Positions 42,401-53,462 of a stretch of 64,000 nucleotides of DNA are shown here, piece by piece. Position numbers and translations under genes: made by a program. Position 1 is the first letter of the stretch. Each line of letters starts with the position of its first letter. The DNA comes from Ahaetulla prasina (taxonomy: Eukaryota; Chordata; Lepidosauria; Squamata; Colubridae). The DNA is taken from assembly GCF_028640845.1 (NCBI RefSeq), contig NC_080546.1, positions 19,995,020-20,059,019 of the forward strand, given 5' to 3'. The notes under the pieces are model-generated. The model was not told where the DNA came from and did no database searches. It saw only the letters and a list, made by a program, of their open reading frames with translations.

Positions 42401-43559
42401 AGAGCTAATTTTTGAGGCCTGCAGATTGTGTTATCAGGCACTTTCTGAGGTGAGCATGCGAAGAGGACGAAATGGGCAATTGGAATTGGGTTTTTATTGT
42501 CTTTTATTATCCCTTTTCATTGTGCATTTTCAGCACATTATTTGTTGGACATTGCTTAAATTATACATGGTGCTTACAACAAAGTATTTATTATGTGGTT
42601 TCTCTCTTTCCTGACCAACTTTCAGTTTTCTTCTCTTCTATAAGTCAGCAACAGTTTTTGGCCATTACGCATTTTTAATTTTCATCAGTCTATTTTTATT
42701 TGTTTATTTTTGTATAAAAGCATTCCCAGTATTGAATATGATTGTGCAGGTGTTTCATTTATACTATAGTCCTTGTATTAGTGCCCCAAACCTGCTGAAT
42801 TTATTCCTTTGTGTCTAGGTTATACTATTTTTATAATTGTATAATTAATATTCTTACAGCCCGGTTGTTGGTAATCAAGGGAACAGAGGTTTAAGAAGGT
42901 ACTTGAAAGAAATCATGATAGCCTTTCAGTTATAAAATGTATCCGACAATTATATACTCATAAACTAGGCAAGGCTTTATGTCACAATCCAGAAATTAAA
43001 AAAAAAATCAAATTCTTAACATTCTGTAATGGCTGTAATGGTTGTTAGTTGAGTTTTTCTTTCATTAATCTCTGTATTAATAAGGACTTTCAACTACTTG
43101 AAAAACAAGTCAGGTTTGGAATAACTGCTGTGCTTCAGGTCCCATTGTAAGAAACAGAACATGAAGTGAATTAATATAATTTTTTTTAAAAAAATCTGTT
43201 CTAGGCAATGAACGTAGAAAATGAAAAACATTTTAAAAAAATGAAAATGAAAAAAGCAAACCGGGAGGTTTTATATGATGTGACAGAAGCTTATCTTATT
43301 TACTTCTGCTCAGAATAAATCTTACACAGTATAGAAAAATGGATGTGGCATTGCAACTTTGAATTTTGAAATCTTTCCTTCTTTGTCTCAGTAATGGATT
43401 CCTGCAACAGCCCTATAACTGGTCTCAATTTAACAGACAAGCTTTGCCAATAGATTAGAATTAGAATATTGGACTAAGAATAGAAGACATTATGGACAGC
43501 ATGTCTGTTTAATATTATCCAAGAGAAGGAGATGTATATGAAGCATTGTTGATGTTGTT
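42401..43559. other. 1.1 kb without recognised features
   Basis: AT-rich complex sequence. A/T-run clusters at 43003 and 43180-43250. No gene supported. Confidence 0.45.
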
Positions 43560-44010
43560 CTTGTTCAGTCTTTGTGATCCCATGGGCCAGGGGTCTCCAA
43601 CCTTGGTCACTTTAAGACTTGTGGACTTCAACAGCTTTGCTGGCTGAGAACTCTGGGAGTTGAAGTCCACAAGTCTTAAAGTGACCAAGGTTGGAGACCC
43701 CTGCCATGGGCCATAGCATACCAGGACTTCCTGTCCTCTATTGCTCCCAGAGTTTGTTCAAATGCATGTTCATTGCATTGATAACACTGTCTAAACATCT
43801 CATCCTCTATTGTCCCCTTCGTCTTTTGCTTTCAGTCTTTACCAACATCATAGTCTTTTTCACTGGCCCAATATTTGAGCTTTAGTTTTAGCATCTGTCC
43901 TTCCAAAGAAGAGGCAGGGTTGATATCCTTTAGGATTGACTGATTTGATCTCCTTACAGTCCAAGGAACTCTCAAGAGTCTTCTCTCCAGAATCACAATA
44001 TGAGAAGCAT
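43560..44010 (-). mobile_element. Bov-B LINE fragment split by a hAT MITE
   Basis: Inverted Bov-B sequence at 43560-43587 ('ttgtgatcccatggg') continues at 43712-44010 ('ggacttcctgtcctc', 'gatctccttacagtcca', 'actctcaagagtcttctc'). The interrupting hAT is 43588-43703. Confidence 0.88.
43588..43703. mobile_element. Palindromic hAT MITE with perfect 8-bp duplication
   Basis: Starts CAGGGGTCTCCAACCTTGG, ends 'ccaaggttggagacccctg'. Exact ccatgggc at 43580-43587 and 43704-43711. 116 bp; the central stretch is shorter than in the copy at 1086. Confidence 0.95.
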
Positions 44011-44241
44011 GCTTCCATCTATTCATTCATCCCCAAGAAATGTCATGTTTACCCTGTGACAGTGTCAGACACAATGGAAATAATTCTTTTATTGCTCAGC
44101 AATAAGGTGATAATGGCTTTTCCTGAACTCTTATCTTGTCTTTAAGGGAGAATGAATGTGGTATAGGGTTAAAGTACTGCATTGGGAACAGACCCTGATT
44201 CCCCCATAGGGCAGGAAGACTGATGAATGAAGGCAAATCTA
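44011..44241. other. No recognised feature
   Basis: Short spacer between the Bov-B fragment and a Tc1-type MITE. Confidence 0.5.
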
Positions 44242-44480
44242 CAGTATGAAGATTTGGACATTATCACTTAGGGGTGTACTCACTTTTGTTGCCACCAGTT
44301 TAGACATTAATGGCTGTGTGTTGTATTGTTTTGAGGGGACAGCATATTTACACTGTTATACAAGCTGTACATTCACTACTTTACATTGTGGCCAAGTGTC
44401 ATTTCTTCAGTGTTGTCACATGAAAAGGTATACTTAAATATTTATAAAATGTGAGGGTGTGTCACTTCTGTGACATACTG
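44242..44480. mobile_element. Tc1/mariner-type MITE with TA duplication
   Basis: 239 bp, ends CAGTAT... and ...ATACTG, with TA on both sides (44240-44241, 44481-44482). The interior 'cacttaggggtgtactcac', 'ggctgtgtgttg' and 'gtcacatgaaaaggtat' is the non-coding 3' part of a widespread vertebrate Tc1-type element, so this is a deletion derivative. Confidence 0.85.
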
Positions 44481-44734
44481 TATTTGTCCCAGGATAATGT
44501 TGCAGGATTCAATATGGGCCAGTAACTGGGACCAGAGCTTTTGTCTTCCGAGCTTTCAGACTCTGGGTCAGCCATTTTCACTCAATCCTAGGCTGGGAAA
44601 TTGAAATATATCTGTTTTCAAACCTGCATCACAATGGGCTGATAACAATGGCGTATATGAAGACCAAAGCCATCCTGTCTATGGCTCTTTGCATTATTTG
44701 GGCACATGTGAGTGTGTATGTTATAACTCTAGAA

Positions 44735-44868
44735 CAGGGGTATCAAACTGGCAGCCCCCAGGCCGGATGCAGCATGTGTGGGTCACACCTACCTCAACTC
44801 TGCAAAGGGAAAGAACGTCGCGATACATCACCTGACGGCAAAATGACACAGTGAGTTTGATACTCATG
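44735..44868. mobile_element. hAT-like MITE
   Basis: Starts CAGGGGTATCAAACTGGC, ends 'gagtttgatactcatg'. Flanks ctctagaa (44727-44734) and ttctagaa (44869-44876) match at 7 of 8. Confidence 0.85.
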
Positions 44869-44893
44869 TTCTAGAAGGTTGGATCCTCTAGAT

Positions 44894-44982
44894 CAGGGGT
44901 CTCCAACCTTGGCTTTACTGGCTGAGGAACTCTGGGAGTTGAAGTCCACAAGTCTTAAAGTTGACAAGGATGGAGACCCCTG
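44894..44982. mobile_element. Short hAT MITE ('caggggtctccaacctt')
   Basis: 89 bp. Inverted ends as in 1086 and 43588. Flanks ctctagat (44886-44893) and ctctagag (44983-44990) match at 7 of 8. One arm is shortened. Confidence 0.88.
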
Positions 44983-44996
44983 CTCTAGAGCAGAAG

Positions 44997-45236
44997 AGCT
45001 GTGGTGGTGCAGTGGTTACAATGCAGTACTGCAGGCTACTTCTGATGACTGCCAGTTGCCTGCAATTTGGCAGTTCGAATCTCACTAGGCTCAAGGTTAA
45101 ATCAACCTTCCATCCTTCCAAGGTCGGTAAAATGAGGACCCAGACTGTTGTGGGTAATATACTGACTCTGTAAACCACTTAGAGAAGGCTGTAAAGCACT
45201 GTGAAGTATATAAGTCTAAGTGCTCTTGCTAATCTC
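44997..45236 (+). mobile_element. MIR-like tRNA-derived SINE
   Basis: Plus orientation: head 'ggtggtgcagtggttac', B box 'cagttcgaatctc', body 'aaccttccatccttccaagg', 3' end 'agtatataagtctaagtgc'. Confidence 0.9.
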
Positions 45237-46305
45237 CCTTTCCCTTTGTCAGGTAAAATGCTGCTTAAGACAAAAATTTGCTTTGCAGAGTATGAACTTG
45301 TACTTTCCAGTCACCCTTTTAAAGAGACAACTAATGTGCTTGAAAGTAAAACATAAAATAAAATCCGAGACTCCAATTAGTTTACGTTTGAACCAGGCAT
45401 TCATGTCCCTCAGTGACATTTGTGAGGGGTAAAGAGAGAATACTTGAATTTTTAGGCTGTCTGGAGAATGCTTGAATCCTCTAATGCAAACCTTAAATTG
45501 TATTTTAAAAAAACAGCTGAGCTTTGCTACTAACCATTTTTTGCATTCCTTTTTTGGCCCAGCTGCTTCTTCCAGCTGCTCTCATCTGCCATGAAAAGGA
45601 AATAAGTTTGTACAAATAGCTATTTACTGTTATGCTAACGATTTAATTTAAAACTGATGAAAGGATGGAAATTCCAAGTGAAGCTGTACTGTTTGTGCTC
45701 CCTTAACTTACTCTTTTAGAATTAGAACTGTAACAAAGGAGGACTTTTTGCTACTCTTCAGATCATTTTGGGCTTTAGATGTTTGGGTTAAGTCTTGTCG
45801 ATCTACTCATTAATAACAGCTTTGAATTAAAGATGGGGTTCAAATATACAGCACTGCACAAAAACATACAAACAGCATACAAAGGCAGGCTAGGTCAATT
45901 TGGAATGTAAAGTCAACTGTCTGTTTTTAAGCAAATGTTTATTTTAGTAGCGGATCTTTATCATAAAAGGCTTTCATGTGCACATTTAATAGTTATTTTT
46001 TATTGTGACCACACACAGAGAGATACAGAGAGAGAGAGAAACACACAGCTCTACAATACATAGTACCCAGAGTTGCTTTTTTTGAGATAGCCAGCTATGC
46101 AGACATGATAAAATAAATAAGATACTTCTCTAACTTCACTGGCTGATTGATATGATTTGTGTTAGGATCAGAGGACCATTAGACAGATTTAGCCTTAGGG
46201 AGAATCAGCTGTTCCTCTCTATTTGATGATAAAATTGTGTAAGCTATATCTCTAACCCTAACTCTCACCCCCAAACCATCACCAGATGAGAAGTAAAATG
46301 TAGAC
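45237..46305. other. 1.1 kb without recognised features
   Basis: AT-rich complex DNA. A short GA-rich run at 46015-46040 ('cacagagagatacagagaga'). No gene supported. Confidence 0.45.
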
Positions 46306-47075
46306 TAGAATAGAATAGAAATTTTTATTGGCCACGTGTGATTGGACACACAAGGAATTTGTCTTGGTGCATATGCTCTCAGTGTACATAAAAGAAAAGA
46401 TACCTTCATCAAGGTACAACATTTACAACACAATTGATGGTCAATATATCAATATAAATCATAAGGATTGCCAGCAACAAAGTTACAGTCATACAGTCAT
46501 AAGTGGAAAGAGATTGGTGATGGGAACGATGAGAAGATTAATAGTAATGCAGATTTAGTAAATAGTTTGACAGTGTTGAGGGAATTATTTGTTTAGCAGA
46601 GTGATGGCCTTCGGGAAAAAACTATTCTTGTGTCTAGTTGTTCTGGTGTGCAGTGCTCTATAGTGTCGTTTTGAGGGTAGGAGTTGAAACAGTTTATGTC
46701 CTGGATGTGAGGTATCTGTAAATGTTTTCATGGCTCTCCTTTTGACTTGTGCAGTAATGTCTGAATTGCTTCAGAATACAATAGAGTAGAGTAGAGTAGA
46801 GTAGAGTAGGATAGAATAGAATAGAATTGATTCGTGCAGTATACAGGTCTTCAATGGAAGGCAGGTTGGTAGCAATTATTTTTTTCTGCAGTTCTAATTA
46901 TCCTCTGAAGTCTGTGTCTTTCTTGTTGGGTTGCAGAACCGAACCAGACAGTTATAGAGGTGCAAATGACTGACTCAATAATTCCTCTGTAGAACTGAAT
47001 CAGCAGCTCCTTGGGCAGTTTGAGCTTTCTGAGTTGGCACAGAAAGAACATTCTTTGTAGTTTGCTTCTAAAAAG
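46306..47075 (-). pseudogene. CR1-group (L3/Rex1-like) LINE with reverse transcriptase remnant
   Basis: Minus strand. The frame near 47075-46851 reads 'SKLQRMFFLCQLRKLKLPKELL', 'FYRGIIESVICTSITVWFGS', 'QERHRLQRIIRTAEK', the thumb region of CR1-group reverse transcriptases. Downstream, in shifted frames, come LINE sequence and the 3' terminus with 'ttggccaataaaa' and AATAG units (46306-46322). A second pentamer array sits inside the coding part (46781-46830). A SINE abuts its 5' side. Confidence 0.85.
46781..46830 (+). repeat. AGTAG/AATAG pentamer array inside LINE coding sequence
   Basis: Units agtag x5 followed by aatag x3. It interrupts the reverse transcriptase tail instead of lying at the LINE end. 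Confidence 0.85.
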
Positions 47076-47428
47076 GTAAAGGTTCTCCTCGCACATATGT
47101 GTTAGTCGTTCCTGACTCTAGGGGTGTGTGTGCTCATCTCCGTTTCAAAGCTGAAGAGCCAGCACTGTCCTGAGACGTCTCCGTGGTCATGTGGCCGGCA
47201 TGACTAAACACCAAAAGTGCACGGAATGCTGTTACTTCCCACCAAAGTGGGGGGATTCCCTATTTTTGTACTTGCATTTTTTATGTGCTTTCGAACTGCC
47301 AGGTTGGCAGAAGCTGGAACAAGTAACGGGAGCTCACCCCGTTACGCGGCACTAGGGATTCGAACTGCTGAACTGCTGAGCTTTCGATTGACAAGCTCAG
47401 CATCTTAGCCACTGTGCCACTGCATCCC
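47076..47428 (-). mobile_element. Sauria-type SINE, nearly full length
   Basis: Minus orientation: Bov-B-like tail at the left ('taaaggttctcctcgcac', 'tcctgactctagggg'), body 'ggagctcaccccgttac', B box 'gggattcgaactgc', head 'agcatcttagccactgtgcc'. It adjoins, and probably interrupts, the LINE at 46306. Confidence 0.9.
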
Positions 47429-47734
47429 TATCTGCTTCTGCACATATTTTGCTTCTGCACATATATAAAAGTATCTTGTTGTCATTTGGCTGATATAATA
47501 AAGCGTGCTGAAGGTCAGCCTTGATTCCCAGGATATCCTTTTTTTTTAGTAGCATCATTTATTCCTTAAAAATTCTTGACCGTGAAAGAATTACAATGAT
47601 TTTCAACTTCATTTATTTTCTAGCTAGGAAATTTATATACAGTAGTCCCAATTCCAGGCATGCTTTAGTAATAATACAATAAGTATCATTGTGAATAGTG
47701 AAATTTATGTCCTAAGATTTCCAGTTTATCGATT
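47429..47734. other. No recognised feature
   Basis: About 300 bp of complex AT-rich DNA, with a T run at 47540-47547. Confidence 0.5.
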
Positions 47735-47852
47735 GATACTTAACAACTGTGGCAAGAAAGATCATAAAATGGGGCATAATTCATGTAATAACTGTCTCAC
47801 TTAGCAACAAACATTTTGGGCTCCAATGTGGTCATAAATCAAGAATTACCTG
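47735..47852. mobile_element. Right third of a TA-type MITE
   Basis: 'aacaactgtggcaagaaaga', 'aatggggcataattca', 'actgtctcacttagcaac' and the end 'caagaattacctg' next to TA. The left part is missing. Confidence 0.8.
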
Positions 47853-47854
47853 TA

Positions 47855-48964
47855 TTACAAGTTTCCAGATAATAATATCAAACGTAATTGTCATAGTTTT
47901 TAGGATTTTAGGAAACCAATGGATAATTAAGCTAATGATAAAAAAAATAGAAGATGGAACAAAAGGCTAATCTGTAATTCCATACTCATTTTTCCAAATC
48001 ACAAAGAAGAAAAGGAAGCCAAGTGAAACATTTACATATAGCTTATCTGCAGTCTTAATCTGCACCCAAGCAATCAGTAAAATGCAGAAAAGTCATAGAT
48101 ATTTCAGGTGATGACATTACGATTGCAGAATACATTATTCATTGTCAAGAGGTGGTAGATTCATTTGAAATAAAAGGTGAAATCAGATTTTATCAGGCCT
48201 CTCCCTTTGTTGCCTTGGTAAATATGTTATGGAGATTGGAGTCATCTATTGTTTTTAACAGGGAAGTTGCATTTTAAAAACTCTTTTCTGGGTAGAAATA
48301 CTACTAGTAGAAAATTCTAAATATAACCTTTGGCACCTTAATCCATGTGCAGCCTTGAGTTTAAATAAAATATAGCAATTGTAGGAGTGGTGCATTTAAA
48401 TTCACTTGTTTTTACATTGTAAAATTTAACATGTACACATGGCAAAGTATGTGAATTTTCGTATGGTAAAGAATGTGTGTGCAAATTCCACAAAGATGGA
48501 ATCACTTAAGCCATCACTCCAGATTTTTTTCCCCAAGAAGGATTATTTTAATGGTAGGACATGTGACAATTCTCTCAGAAACTCCGGCTGGTTTTTGCAT
48601 CTTCGTAACAATGGTAATGTATACCATTAAATAATAAAAAATATAATCTGATATTTATTTGTCTCTCTTTCAATAGAGTAAGGGCTGACAAGATAATATG
48701 TATAGATTCTGACAGATTTCTACAATGATACTTACAAAATTATCTGATCCAAGATTTGTGCAGGATTTGGCATGTGCGAGATTTGGCATCTATTAGTCTA
48801 CTCATGTTTGGATTTGATTATCGCAGTGTATAGTAATATGTGATGCTCTATTAAAACAGTCCAGTTGGTGCAAAAGGTGGCAGCTAAACCTCTACCAAGG
48901 TTTTATGATGTCCATGTTGAAAAGCCGAGTTTGTTGTCAATTCTTTCCTGAGCATAAAGTAAGG
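47855..48964. other. 1.1 kb without recognised features
   Basis: AT-rich complex DNA. The 63-codon frame 48439-48630 lacks any known motif. Confidence 0.45.
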
Positions 48965-49140
48965 CAGAGGTGTCAAACTTGATTTCATTGAGGGCCTCAT
49001 TAAGGTTGTGTTTGATGGGGTAGGTGTGTTTGATGGGGTAGGTTTGATTGGGGTGGGCGTGGCCATGGTGGGCGTGACACATGACTCATGTCAGGGGCAC
49101 CTGTGGTGGCCAAGTGCTAAGGCAGGACTTCCCTCAGACC
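48965..49140. mobile_element. Partial hAT-like MITE
   Basis: Left end CAGAGGTGTCAAACTTGATT, interior with a duplicated 'ggtgtgtttgatggggta' and 'gggcgtggcc'. The right end is lost where the CT array begins. Confidence 0.7.
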
Positions 49141-49156
49141 CTCTCTCACTCTCATT

Positions 49157-49160
<4 letters not shown>

Positions 49161-49197
<37 letters not shown>

Positions 49198-49400
49198 CTC
49201 TTTCCTTCCTTCCTTCCTTCCTTCCTTCCTTCCTTCCTTCCTTCCTTCCTTCCTTCCCTCCCTTCCTTTCCTTTCCTTCTTTTTCCTTCCTTCTCTATTC
49301 TCATTTCTTCTTCCTTCCCCTCGTTTCTTATTTTTCCTTCCTTGCTCTCCTCCCATCTTTCCTTCTTTGCTTTCCTCTTTCCCTTTCTCCTTTCCTGTCC
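49161..49400 (+). repeat. Pyrimidine tract: (CT)n, (TTCC)n and derivatives
   Basis: About 15 CT units (49161-49191), then about 15 TTCC units (49199-49260), then degenerate TTCC/TTTC to about 49400. Pure pyrimidine on the plus strand for over 100 bp. The 169-codon Ser/Phe/Leu/Pro frame and its antisense are artefacts. Confidence 0.95.
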
Positions 49401-50379
49401 CTTCTTGCATGCTCAAATACAAAAGGGGAAACATTTATCCTTTTGTTTTTGTTTTTCAGTTTGCTTTGATAGCCCTCTGCCAGCCTTCCCTCCCCTTATC
49501 TCTCCCTCTCCTTCTCTATCTCCCTTCCCCTTTAGAGGAGCAATCAAAACTTTTATCTTGTGCCTAGTATTCCATTATTCATCATTTTAATCTTAGGTTG
49601 GATTTTAATTGTTCCTTCTTTTAGGATTCTTGGTAGTGTTAACTGCCTTGAGTATTCAAATGGCCAGAAAGGAGAGATAAAAACTGAATGATATCCACTT
49701 CAGCCACATTTTTCTCTCTGGCAGATAAGTATTTCTTTAGTGCTCAAGGCAATTCCTAATAACAGTCTAATGAAATATTATTTTGTATCAGCTTCCCCTT
49801 GGTTATAAACCATCTGTAAGTGAGTTACTAATGCTTACTATAAGGGCACAGCAACATTCAGCAGATTTATTACTATTACAGTAGCTTTCTTTACAGGGCA
49901 TTAATAATATGACAATAATGCCAAATAAACTACCTATTTTAACAATGAAGGTCCAAATTGAGAGTAATAGATCAGGTATAACATTGAGGGGACACTGGTA
50001 AGCAGCATGTTATTGTCTGCATAAGGAGTCTACTGCTGTTAGAGCTTCTTAAAATTACTATGAAATAACTAAGGGAGACCTTACAGAATGGCAGGGTGCA
50101 GCTATTTCTAATCTCTCTTAATTTATTCCCAACCTCTACAGAACAGTATGGTTTCTTTCAAGGTTTACCTTTGCCAATAGATTAACCCATGGGGGGAAAA
50201 ATCACTGGATTTTTACACATTTCTCTATTATTTATTTCAATATAATATTTTGGGTTGTTATTATGATTAAGATTAGAAACTCAGAACACTAGTAGGAAGA
50301 TATTTGAGGTTTATGAGTTTCCATTGATCATAGGATCAGGTAAACATTTTGTAAGTGGGGAGCTGTGAGTTGGAGAATG
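49401..50379. other. Mostly unrecognised, possible LINE 3' end at 49580-49690
   Basis: 'ttggattttaattgttcc' followed by 'ctgccttgagtattc' is similar to L2-like 3' ends. The rest is AT-rich unique-looking DNA. Confidence 0.4.
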
Positions 50380-50387
50380 GTGTAAAG

Positions 50388-50522
50388 CAGGGCTGTCAAA
50401 CTCAGGGTCCGCGGGCCAGATGCGTCACACACTGGCCACCCCCAAACCCGGTTTAGCAAATGGGAAAGGAGTCCCAATACATCACGTAATGCTGCCGTGA
50501 TGACTTGAGTTTGACACCCCTT
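50388..50522. mobile_element. hAT-like MITE
   Basis: Starts CAGGGCTGTCAAACTCAGGG, ends 'gagtttgacacccctt'. Imperfect flanks gtgtaaag / gcataaag. The interior has 'gtttagcaaatgggaa' and 'gccgtgatgac', also seen at 62964. Confidence 0.8.
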
Positions 50523-50555
50523 GCATAAAGTGACTTGAGCCATGACATATGCATA

Positions 50556-51108
50556 TTAGACATTAATACAATCGAGAGAGTCCAGAGATATTTCATGAGA
50601 GGAGTCCTCCACTCCTCTGTCTACAACAGAATACCTTATGCCACCAGACTTTAAATTTTGGGGTTAGACAACCTAGAACTTCGCTGTCTTTGGTCCGACC
50701 TAAGCGTAGTACACAAAATTATCTGCTACAATGTCCTATCAGTCAATGACTACTTCAGCTTCAACCAAAACAATACAAGAGCACACAATAGATACAAACT
50801 CAAGGTAAACCGCTTCAGACTCGATTGCAGAAAATACAACTTCAGCGACAGAGTGGTCAATGCCTGGAATGCACTACCTGACTCTGTAGTTTCAACCCAA
50901 AACTTTAACCTTAGGCTGTTTACTGTTGACCTCACACCATTCCTAAGAGGTTTGTAAAGGGCGTGCATAAGTGCACCAGCGTGCCTACTGTCCCTGTCCT
51001 AATATTCCCTTTTATTCGTATCCATTTCATGTATTCATAATTATGTTTATACTTATATCTGTTACCTAATACATGCTTGATGAAATAAAATAAATAAATA
51101 AATAAAAT
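50556..51108 (+). pseudogene. CR1-group LINE 3' end with open reverse transcriptase tail
   Basis: Plus frame 50658-50957 reads 'LDNLELRCLWSDLSVVHKII', 'NRYKLKVNRFRLDCRKYNFS', 'DRVVNAWNALPDSVV' and ends 'LTPFLRGL', the natural C-terminus. The upstream part is frameshifted ('TIERVQRYFMRGVLHSS'). Then 'gggcgtgcataagtgcacca' and an AATAAA tail. One of the best preserved copies of this family here, though only the last half kilobase. Confidence 0.9.
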
Positions 51109-51775
51109 AAGACCAGGATTTACCTTTTTCCCCTTTCTGCAACCTGTGGAAGAAATGATAACTATGTTACATTGAGCCTTAGTAAGTAATAGTACCCAGC
51201 TGATTTTTATTGATTGGGAAGCTTAAATAGGTGGTTACTCCTCAGACAGAGCTCTGCCTAGGAATGTTTCCTAGATTGGGATGTCAACAGTTGACTTTAA
51301 CTTCAGCGAGTAGAAACATTATCCTGTAAGAAGGGAATGCCAAAGCACTTCTGTAAGGCTGCTAAGAAAAGTGCATGTGTAGTCTCTAAGAGTCAAGTTT
51401 GATTCAGGGACATTCCTAAAGCCTATTTTAAGGCTTGCACTACAATTTTTGTGTGTGCTGAGAATTTAAGTAGGATGACAATTTTCACCAATTGGAGGTA
51501 ATTGTTGTAGAGACTACAAAAATGGATCAGTGTATACGACCTATGTATTAACTATTTTAAAGTTACCTCCTTTATCTTATCTACATTATCTAAGTTACCT
51601 GCTCTATTCCTATATGTTACCTACTTCTGTACTCTTGAGTAGAACAGCAAGAACTATTTCTAGGAAAAATATTTGACAAACTGATTTCATTCTTGTGAGG
51701 TTGGAGAAGAAAATTCCAAGAAATGTACATGATTTCCTGAACAGTATCCAAAACTATCTGTCTGTATGTGCATCC
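51109..51775. other. No recognised feature
   Basis: About 670 bp of complex AT-rich DNA. No gene supported. Confidence 0.45.
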
Positions 51776-51882
51776 GCCCGCCCACCCACCACTCACCCAC
51801 CCATCCACCCACCCACCCACCCACCCACCCACCCACCCATCCATCCATCCATCCATCCATCCATCCATCCATCCATCCATCC

Positions 51883-51929
<47 letters not shown>
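51776..51929 (+). repeat. Compound tetranucleotide array (CCCA)n-(ATCC)n-(ATCT)n
   Basis: An ordered transition: CCCA-type units (51776-51838), about eleven ATCC units (51838-51880), then about twelve ATCT units (51881-51929). Each block differs from the next by one base, suggesting successive point changes and expansion. His/Pro, Ile/His and Trp/Met frames over it are artefacts. Confidence 0.97.
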
Positions 51930-52597
51930 ATATTCCAGCAGTAGTCCTGAGAATGATAGAGCTTTTTCCCATTCTGGGCTATATGTTGGATTCAATATGG
52001 GATATTAAGGGAGAAAAGAGAGTATTTCAACCTTTCTAAACACATACATGCATATATACACATATAGTGCACTGCTAAAATTCTTTCCTGCTTTCATGGG
52101 GCCCAGCAAAAGTATGGGGGTGGGGGGAATATGGGTGCTATATCTGGGTTGCAAAAATCTGCTGCAAAGCAGCGAAGTGTCAGCATTTTCTACATCTTTG
52201 CTGCCATTTAGAGGCCTTGCGGATTTTTGCAACCTACCTTCAAGGAAAGGAATATTCAGTCCAATACAAGCTTGAATTACAATACTAGAAACATTAAAAA
52301 AACACACACAATGTGGCCATAAACTAAAGAGGGATTGCTATTTTTTTTAATACATGGAGGACAAGCTTGTGAAAACTTGCATACATCCTTTCAATAACTG
52401 AAGAATTCTCAAGGATTAGTATCATTTCATTGCAGCAATTTTGTGGTAGTTAGACAAATAACAGTTCACTTTGTTTATATGTTGGCAAGAAAAAAAAACC
52501 CAAAGGAAATGTCAAATTATTGTATTCCTCCTTCTTCTGGGGATAACCTTGATTATTTTAGAACCGTCTTTAGTATTGTATTGTAGGAGCAATAAGT
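51930..52597. other. No recognised feature
   Basis: About 670 bp. A short inverted similarity exists between 'gggttgcaaaaatctgc' (52147) and 'gcggatttttgcaacc' (52219). No gene supported. Confidence 0.45.
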
Positions 52598-52816
52598 GCT
52601 ACCTGACATTTTCTGAAGAGTAATTATGACTTGCTGTTCTAGGGCCTGAAAAGTTAGATGGAAATTAGACACTTTCTGATTCAGTTAGTTTAAGTTCTTC
52701 TAAGGTTGCAATAGAAGAACTTAAACTAACTGAGTCAGAAAGTGTCTAATTTCCATCTAACTTTTCAGGCCCTAGAACAGCAAGTCATAATTACCCTTCA
52801 GAAAATGTCAGGTAGC
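52598..52816. repeat. Near-perfect palindrome, two 104-bp arms around 11 bp
   Basis: Arms 52598-52701 and 52713-52816 are inverted copies with only two mismatches (52618 region, gag against ggg; 52680 region, gatt against gact). The spacer is aaggttgcaat. The arms are complex, unlike any transposon end here. The spacer recurs beside the SINE immediately to the right. Confidence 0.95.
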
Positions 52817-52828
52817 AATGGTTGCAAT

Positions 52829-53192
52829 GAGGGACGCGGTGGCTCAGGGGCTAGGACGTTGAGCTTGTCGATCGAAAGGTCGGCAGCTCAGCGGTTCGAA
52901 TCCCTAGTGCTGCCGTGTAACGGGGTGAGCTCCCATTACTTGTCCCAGCTTCTGCCAACCTAGCAGTTTCGAAAGCACATAAAAATGCAAGTAGAAAAAA
53001 TAGGGAACACCTTTGGTGGGAAGGTAACAGCGTTCTGTGCACCTTTGGCGTTTAGTCATGCCGGCCACGACCATGGAGACGTCTTTGGACAGCGCTGGCT
53101 CTTCGGCTTTGAAATGGAGATGAGTACCACCCCCTAGAGTCGGGAACAACTAGCACGTATGTGCGAGGGGAACCTTTACCTTTACCTTTTAA
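52829..53192 (+). mobile_element. Full-length Sauria-type SINE
   Basis: Plus orientation: head 'gggacgcggtggctcag', A-box-like 'ggggctaggacg', B box 'ggttcgaatccct', body 'gggtgagctcccattac', tail 'agagtcgggaacaactagc' ending ggggaacctttacctttacc. Flanked by GGTTGCAAT at 52820-52828 and 53193-53201. Confidence 0.93.
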
Positions 53193-53201
53193 GGTTGCAA
53201 T

Positions 53202-53462
53202 ATATTGTGTATGTGGTGGAAAGGCACCTGCAGGAGCTGAGAGGAAACTTTTGGCAATCGAGAGTTTTCCTAGATTAAGCAACTGTGCAATCCCAAAATG
53301 CATGGGAAAGGAGCAAAAAGGTTTAGGGTAGCTACACCCTCCAATCTCTCAGGATATATCTAGTAGGGCAGAAGATTATATCTTTAATCTGGCAAGAACC
53401 TGTCCATTAGATATAAGCAAATAAAGGGTTGAAGTCAACTGGATTTCATTGACACATTCTTT
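53202..53462. other. No recognised feature
   Basis: Short spacer between the SINE and an LTR. Confidence 0.5.

Noticed and set aside
49081..49590. 169-codon frame rich in Ser, Phe, Leu and Pro
   Set aside because: It is the translation of (CT)n and (TTCC)n arrays.
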